DNA of 64,000 nt. Origin: Solimonas fluminis. GTDB taxonomy: Bacteria; Pseudomonadota; Gammaproteobacteria; Nevskiales; Nevskiaceae. The notes under the pieces were generated by a model. It saw only the letters and a list, made by a program, of their open reading frames with translations. It made no database searches and was not told the DNA's origin. Of this stretch, positions 58,973 through 64,000 are shown in pieces (within the stretch, counting starts at the first letter, position 1; every line of letters begins with the position of its first letter). The stretch is from assembly GCF_002930645.1 (NCBI RefSeq), contig NZ_PSNW01000001.1, positions 62,001-126,000 of the forward strand. The letters are read 5' to 3'. The position numbers and the translations under genes were made by a program.

Positions 58973-60835
58973 CTAGGGCTTCACGTGCTCGCGGATCAGC
59001 GCCGTGAAATCCCAGCCGTACTCTTCCAGCTTCTTGGCACCGACGCCCGGGATCGCGGCGAAGGCGTCCTGGTCGACGGGCTTCTGCCGGGCCATGGCCC
59101 GCAGGCTGGCGTCGTTGAACACCACGTAGGGCGGCACGCCGTGGGCCGTGGCGATCTTCTTGCGCAGGGCGCGCAGGGCGTCGAACAGGGCGTCCTCCTC
59201 CGAGTCCGGCTCCACGCCGGCCGCGGCGGCGGCCCGCGCCGCCCTGCCCCTGCCCGCCGCCTTGGGCACGGCGGCCGGAGCGGCCATGCGCACGCTGCGC
59301 TCGCCCTTGAGCACCTCCCAGCTCGCCGCGTTGAGCAGCAGCACCGGGTAGCCGTCATGGGTTTCCTCCATCAGGCCCTGCTGCAGCAGCGAGCGCGCCA
59401 GCGCGCGCCAGTCCTCCTGGCTGCGGGCGCTGCCGATGCCGTAGACGCTCAGGCTGTCGAGCCCGCTGGAGACCAGCTTCTCGGTCCTGGCACCGCGCAG
59501 GATGTCGATCACGGTGCTGGCGCCGTAGCGCTGGCGGCGCTGCGCGAGCCGCGCCACCGCCGACAGCATCTGCCTGGCCTCCAGGGTCCAGTCCTGCAGC
59601 GGTCGCGGGTTGAGGCAGTTGTCGCAGTTGCCGCACTGGCCCGGATGGGGCTCGCCGAAGTAGCGCAGCTGCACGGCGCGGCGGCACTCGCTGCTGTCGG
59701 CATAGTCCAGCACCTGGCGCAGCTGCTGGCGGGCGATGCGCTGCTCGTCCTCCAGCGGATCGCCGGTCTGGGGATGGACCTTCTGCGCGATCAGGAATTC
59801 GGCGGTGCGGATATCGCCCATGCCGAAGTACAGGATGCAGCTCGCCGGCTCGCCGTCGCGCCCGGCGCGGCCGGCCTCCTGGTAGTAGCCTTCCATGGTC
59901 TTGGGCAGGTCGTAGTGCACCACCCAGCGCACGTCCGGCTTGTTGATGCCCATGCCGAAGGCCACGGTGGCCACCATCACCTGCACGTCGTCGCGGATGT
60001 AGCGGTCCTGGTTCTCGCGGCGGGTCTCGGCATCGAGGCCGGCATGGTACGGCAATGCGGAGACGCCCTCGGCCTGCAGGTCGGAGGCGATCTCGTCCAC
60101 GCGCTTGCGCGACAGGCAATAGACGATGCCGGAGCCCTTGTTGTAGCGGATATGGCCCAGCAGCTCGTCGAAGGCGCGGCCGCTGCGCGGCTTCACCGCG
60201 TAGTAGAGGTTGGGCCGGTTGAAGCTGGCCACGTGCAGCGCCGGATCGCGCAGGGCCAGCTGGCGCGCGATGTCCTCGCGCACGCGCTGCGTCGCGGTGG
60301 CGGTGAAGGCCAGCACCGGCACGTCCGGAAACCACTCGCGCAGGCGGCTGAGCTGGCGGTACTCCGGACGGAAGTCGTGCCCCCACTCGGAGACGCAGTG
60401 CGCCTCGTCGATGGTGAAGGCCGAGATGCCTACGGTCTCCTGCAGCGGCTGCAGGAAGCTGTCGACGAAGCCGGGGCTCAGCAGGCGCTCCGGCGCCAGG
60501 TAGAGCAGCCGGATCTCGCCACGCCGCAGGGCCTGGATGCGCTGCGCCGCCTCGATGCCGCCGAGGGTGGAATTGAGGAAGGTGGCGGCGATGCCGTTGT
60601 CCTCCAGCAGCCGCACCTGGTCCTGCATCAGGGCGATCAGCGGCGATACCACCACCATCACGCCTTCCTGCAGCAAGGCCGGCAGCTGGAAGCACAGCGA
60701 CTTGCCGCCGCCGGTGGGCATGATGGCCAGCAGGTCGCGCCCCGCCAGGGCGTCGCGCACCACCGCTTCCTGCCCGGGGCGGAAGCGGTCGAAGCCGAAG
60801 TGGCGCTTGAGGGCGGGAAGCAGGTCGTCGGTCAT
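58973..60835 (-). CDS. recQ: ATP-dependent DNA helicase RecQ
   Basis: 620 aa from ATG 60835, near the usual 609. Walker A MPTGGGKS (Lys45), DEAH at 143-146, RQC zinc cysteines around CGNCDNC, and a C-terminal HRDC domain (about 540-620). A 13-codon upstream extension (MRDWIPAFAGM...) is the translation of an intergenic REP sequence and is not used. The gene lies downstream of lysS, 91 bases away. Confidence 0.95.
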   Translation of the reverse strand: MTDDLLPALKRHFGFDRFRPGQEAVVRDALAGRDLLAIMPTGGGKSLCFQLPALLQEGVMVVVSPLIALMQDQVRLLEDNGIAATFLNSTLGGIEAAQRIQALRRGEIRLLYLAPERLLSPGFVDSFLQPLQETVGISAFTIDEAHCVSEWGHDFRPEYRQLSRLREWFPDVPVLAFTATATQRVREDIARQLALRDPALHVASFNRPNLYYAVKPRSGRAFDELLGHIRYNKGSGIVYCLSRKRVDEIASDLQAEGVSALPYHAGLDAETRRENQDRYIRDDVQVMVATVAFGMGINKPDVRWVVHYDLPKTMEGYYQEAGRAGRDGEPASCILYFGMGDIRTAEFLIAQKVHPQTGDPLEDEQRIARQQLRQVLDYADSSECRRAVQLRYFGEPHPGQCGNCDNCLNPRPLQDWTLEARQMLSAVARLAQRRQRYGASTVIDILRGARTEKLVSSGLDSLSVYGIGSARSQEDWRALARSLLQQGLMEETHDGYPVLLLNAASWEVLKGERSVRMAAPAAVPKAAGRGRAARAAAAAGVEPDSEEDALFDALRALRKKIATAHGVPPYVVFNDASLRAMARQKPVDQDAFAAIPGVGAKKLEEYGWDFTALIREHVKP

Positions 60836-60842
60836 TCTCGTC

Positions 60843-60917
60843 ATACCGGCGAAAGCCGGTATCCAGTCCCTCACTTCCTCAACACGGTCACGACTGGACT
60901 CCGGCTTTCGCCGGAGT
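60843..60917. repeat. Inverted REP pair between lysS and recQ
   Basis: ATACCGGC-gaaa-GCCGGTAT (60843-60862) and ACTCCGGC-tttc-GCCGGAGT (60898-60917) are two hairpins in opposite orientation, of the widespread CCGGCGAAAGCCGG type. One arm lies next to the recQ ribosome site. Confidence 0.8.
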
Positions 60918-60926
60918 GACGGCTTC

Positions 60927-62432
60927 TTATGCCTCAGGCCTCATCTGCGGGAACAGCAGCACGTCGCGGATGCTCGCCGAGTCGGTCAGGAACATCACCA
61001 GGCGGTCGATGCCGATGCCCACGCCGGCGGTCGGCGGCAGGCCGTATTCCAGGGCGCGGATGTAGTCGGCGTCGAACACCATGGCCTCGTCGTCGCCCGC
61101 ATCCTTGGCCAGCACCTGGGCCTTGAAGCGGCCGGCCTGGTCGTCCGGATCGTTGAGCTCGGAGAAGCCGTTGGCGACCTCGCGGCCGCCCATGAAGAAC
61201 TCGAAGCGGTCGGTCACGTCCGGGTTGGCGTCGCTGCGGCGCGCCAGCGGCGAGACTTCCGTGGGGTACTCGGTGATGAAGGTCGGGTCCAGCAGCGTGG
61301 CTTCCACGGTCTGCTCGAAGATCTCGGTCAGCAGCTTGCCGGCGCCGTAGTCCTTCTTGGCATCGCCCCCGACCTTCCGGCAGAACGCCGCGAGATACTC
61401 GCGGTCATCGGCCTTGGCGGTATCGAAGTCCGGATTGTTGCGCGCCACGGCCTCCTTCATGGTCCAGCGGTTGAACGGACGCTCCAGGTCGTAGTCGCGG
61501 CCGCCGTAGCTGAGCTTGCCGCCGCCGTTGACGGTGATCGCGGCATCGCGCACCAGCGTCTCCACCAGGTCCATCGCGTCGCGGTAGTCGGCGTAGGCCT
61601 GGTAGAACTCCAGCATGGTGAACTCGGGGTTGTGCCGGGTGGACAGGCCCTCGTTGCGGAAGTTGCGATTGATCTCGTAGACCTTCTCGAAGCCGCCGAC
61701 GACCAGGCGCTTGAGGTACAGCTCCGGCGCGATGCGCAGGTAGAGCTCGCGGTCCAGCGCATTGTGGTGCGTGATGAACGGGCGCGCGGTGGCGCCGCCG
61801 GGGATCGGCTGCAGCATCGGCGTCTCGACCTCCTGGAAGCCCAGGGAGTCGAGGAAGTTGCGGATGAAGCGCACGGTCTGGCCGCGCTTCTCGAAGGCCT
61901 TGCGGACTTCCGGGTTGACGATCAGGTCGACGTAGCGCTGGCGGTAGCGGATCTCGGTGTCGGTCAGGCCCGCCCACTTGTCCGGCAGCGGCCGCAGGGT
62001 CTTGTTCAGCAGCTGGATGCGGCTGACGCGCAGCGAAAGCTCGCCGGCCTTGGTGCGCATCAGCGTGCCCGCGGCACCGACGATATCGCCCACGTCCCAG
62101 GTCTTGAAGTCGTTGTAGGCGTCCTCGCCCAGGGCGTTCTGCTGGACGAACAGCTGGATGCGGCCGGACTGGTCCTGCAGTTCCACGAAGCTGACCTTGC
62201 CCTGCCCGCGCTTGGCCATCAGGCGACCGGCCACGCGGAACTCGGTGGCATCGGCCTCCAGCGAGGCAGCGTCGCGCTCGCCGTAGCTGCCATGCAGGAA
62301 CTCCGCCATGGTGTCGCGGCGGAAGTCGTTGGGATAGGCATTGCCGGCGGCGCGCAGCTTGTCCAGCTTCTCGCGCCGCGCCGCCATCACATAGTTCTCG
62401 TCCTGCGGCGGCTGCTTCTGTTCTTCGGTCAT
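60927..62432 (-). CDS. lysS: Lysyl-tRNA synthetase, class II
   Basis: 501 aa. An N-terminal OB-fold anticodon domain (about 50-160) precedes the class II core with motif 1 [16 protein letters not shown], motif 2 ([18 protein letters not shown]) and motif 3 [11 protein letters not shown]. Charges tRNA-Lys. Three bases after the prfB stop, so the two are a unit, as in many gammaproteobacteria. Confidence 0.97.
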   Translation of the reverse strand: MTEEQKQPPQDENYVMAARREKLDKLRAAGNAYPNDFRRDTMAEFLHGSYGERDAASLEADATEFRVAGRLMAKRGQGKVSFVELQDQSGRIQLFVQQNALGEDAYNDFKTWDVGDIVGAAGTLMRTKAGELSLRVSRIQLLNKTLRPLPDKWAGLTDTEIRYRQRYVDLIVNPEVRKAFEKRGQTVRFIRNFLDSLGFQEVETPMLQPIPGGATARPFITHHNALDRELYLRIAPELYLKRLVVGGFEKVYEINRNFRNEGLSTRHNPEFTMLEFYQAYADYRDAMDLVETLVRDAAITVNGGGKLSYGGRDYDLERPFNRWTMKEAVARNNPDFDTAKADDREYLAAFCRKVGGDAKKDYGAGKLLTEIFEQTVEATLLDPTFITEYPTEVSPLARRSDANPDVTDRFEFFMGGREVANGFSELNDPDDQAGRFKAQVLAKDAGDDEAMVFDADYIRALEYGLPPTAGVGIGIDRLVMFLTDSASIRDVLLFPQMRPEA

Positions 62433-62435
62433 GGC

Positions 62436-63531
62436 TTAGAGCCCCTGCTTGAGGCTGGCTTCAATGAAAGGATCGAGGTTGCCGTCCAGCACCTTCTGCG
62501 TGTCGGCGATTTCCACGCCGGTGCGCAGGTCCTTGATGCGGGACTGGTCGAGCACGTAGGAGCGGATCTGGCTGCCCCATTCGATGTCGCTCTTGGAATC
62601 CTCGACCTTCTGCTTCTCGGTGTTGCGCTTCTGCAGCTCGATGTCGTACAGGCGCGCCGCCAGCATCTTCATCGCGCGGTCGCGGTTGGCGTGCTGCGAG
62701 CGCTGCGTCTGGCAGGCCACGACGATGCCGCTGGGGATGTGCTTGATGCGGATGGCCGATTCGGTCTTGTTGACGTGCTGGCCGCCGGCGCCCGAGGAGC
62801 GGAAGGTGGCCACTTCCAGGTCCGCCGGGTTGATCTCGATGTTGATGTTGTCGTCCACCTCGGGCGAGACGAACACGCCCGCGAACGAGGTGTGGCGGCG
62901 GTTGCCCGAATCGAACGGGGACTTGCGCACCAGGCGATGCACGCCGGTCTCGGTACGCAGCCAGCCGTAGGCATAGGAGCCCTCGATGAACAGGCTGGCG
63001 GACTTGATGCCCGCGACTTCGCCGTCGGAACGCTCCAGCAGCTCCACCTTGAAGCCCTTGCCTTCCGCCCAGCGCATGTACATGCGCAGCAGGATGTCGG
63101 CCCAGTCCTGGGCCTCTGTGCCGCCGGCGCCGGCCTGCAGCTCGATATAGGCGTTGGCAGTGTCCATCTCGCCGCTGAACATGCGGCGGAACTCCATCTC
63201 GTCGGCCAGCTTGCCCAGCTTGAGCACGTCGCGCTCGACCTCGGCCACCGTGCCGGCATCGTCCTCGGCCTCGGCCAGGTCGAGCAGGTCGTTGGCGTCG
63301 TTGAGGCCGTTGTGGGCGCGGTCGATGGACTCGATCACTTCGAGCAGCATGGCGCGCTCGCGGCCCAGGTTCTGGGCGTACTCCGGCTTGTTCCAGACCT
63401 CCCCGCCCTCCAGTTCGGCGTTCACCTCGGCGAGGCGGTCCTTCTTGTTATCGTAGTCAAAGATAGCCCCGGAGCGCGTCGAAACGCGCTCGCAGGGCTG
63501 TGATCTCGCTCTTGATCTGCTGGATTTCCAT
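62436..63531 (-). CDS. prfB: Peptide chain release factor 2 with programmed +1 frameshift
   Basis: RF2, 364 aa. The first 24 codons run from ATG 63531 to CTT at 63462-63460, followed by in-frame TGA (63459-63457). The slippery CTTTGAC and preceding CGGGGCTAT match the autoregulatory frameshift site of E. coli prfB; translation resumes at GAC 63458 and continues for 340 residues. Motifs: SPF in [15 protein letters not shown] for stop-codon recognition and [14 protein letters not shown] for the GGQ loop. Low RF2 lets the ribosome shift frame and make more RF2. Confidence 0.97.
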
Positions 63532-63725
63532 GATCGGCCGGAGGGGCCCGCCAGAGGGGCCGTGAAAATGAGCCGCGGATTATAGCCGCAGCGCCGCCGC
63601 ATCGGTTGTCGGCCGCCGCGCCCGCATGATAGAAATCGAGGGATAGCAGACGGTTGCCACTGGCGACTGTTATATTTGCCGAACAACTAGGATTCCCGTC
63701 AGGGAAGGATCACAGGGGAGAAAGC

Positions 63726-64000
63726 ATGAAACGTCGGTTCGGTCTTTTCGCAATGCTGCTGGCACTGGGCATGATTGCCCCGGTCCAGGCCCAGGACGAG
63801 GCCGCACCGGCCGAAGCCACGGCCGAAGCCGCCCCTGCGGACGCCGCCGCTGAAGCTCCGGCCGATGCCGCCGCCGAAGCTCCGGCCGACGCCTCTGCCG
63901 AGGCCGCCCCCGCGGATGCCGCCGCCGAGGCCCCGGTCGAGGAGGCTGCCGCCCCCGCCGAGGAAGCCCCGGTGGACGACTCCGCCGCCGCCTCTTCCGA
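63726..64000 (+). CDS. Secreted Ala/Pro/Glu-rich protein, cut by window edge
   Basis: 91 codons visible from ATG 63726, with AGGGGAG upstream, and no stop before the edge. Signal peptide 1-23 (PVQAQ) is followed by an acidic low-complexity region with a repeating EAPADAAA-type unit. A TATATT box at 63671-63676 is a plausible -10. Such regions often link the signal peptide to a folded envelope domain further on, but that part lies outside the window. Confidence 0.75.
   Translation, partial: MKRRFGLFAMLLALGMIAPVQAQDEAAPAEATAEAAPADAAAEAPADAAAEAPADASAEAAPADAAAEAPVEEAAAPAEEAPVDDSAAASS

Noticed and set aside
60836..60874. N-terminal extension of recQ
   Set aside because: It is the translation of an intergenic REP sequence, not part of RecQ.
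60537..63503. 988-codon open frame opposite lysS and prfB
   Set aside because: Shadow of real genes on the minus strand with full-length family motifs; composition is typical of a reversed GC-rich gene.

Overview
The window is GC-rich (strong G/C preference at third codon positions) and almost fully coding, with no rRNA, tRNA, CRISPR array, phage or transposase gene that I can see. It reads as an ordinary chromosomal segment of a gammaproteobacterium. Support comes from 6S RNA between zapA and the 5-formyltetrahydrofolate cyclo-ligase gene, the YggT-proC and metX-metW pairs, prfB with its programmed +1 frameshift upstream of lysS, and rhodanese-TolC. The DUF1329 / YCF48 / RND-exporter operon and the GC content suggest Nevskiales/Solimonadaceae-like bacteria; that placement is inference.

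Layout. 1-5300: end of pckA, then a tight operon glpD - FAH-family hydrolase - DUF502 membrane protein - AmpG-like MFS permease. 5367-12638 (minus): a signalling operon running outer-membrane barrel -> TerB-like protein -> large hybrid histidine kinase (CHASE3-HAMP-GAF-coiled coil-HK-three receivers) -> CheR -> CheB -> receiver-GGDEF. 12754-20170: alpha/beta hydrolase, an unrecognised secreted protein, an HTTM protein with a degenerate DCC domain, tatD, an OmpA-family protein, sohB and a PEBP-like protein. 20254-23606: DegQ-type protease, small coiled-coil protein, zapA, 6S RNA, cyclo-ligase and an EVE protein. 23707-29078: small barrel, ilvA, and proC-yggT-metX-metW. 29150-34854: lipoprotein / NTF2-like / acyltransferase operon, an orphan GspE-type ATPase, Hsp20 and a CbpA-type DnaJ. 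35086-41848: fbp, a DadA-like oxidoreductase, thioesterase, SRPBCC protein, groSL with CIRCE-like and heat-shock promoter signals, small lipoprotein, dodecin and an Mpo1-like protein. 41965-44710: LuxR-type regulator, rhodanese, TolC. 44870-52381: a sulfate acquisition locus (porin, two binding proteins, TOBE protein, class II amidotransferase-like protein, CysTWA). 52694-58223 (minus): DUF1329 -> YCF48 -> RND exporter. 58378-63531 (minus): DUF3016 protein, recQ, lysS, prfB. A secreted Ala/Pro/Glu-rich protein runs off the right edge.

No single wholly new system is proven here. The strongest candidates for a second look are the CheR/CheB hybrid-kinase operon without a chemoreceptor, the DUF1329 protein with a roughly 170-residue insertion and no DUF1302 partner, the sulfate locus with its own porin and amidotransferase-like protein, the HTTM protein that has lost its DCC cysteines, and several operator-like dyads and an interspersed repeat family.
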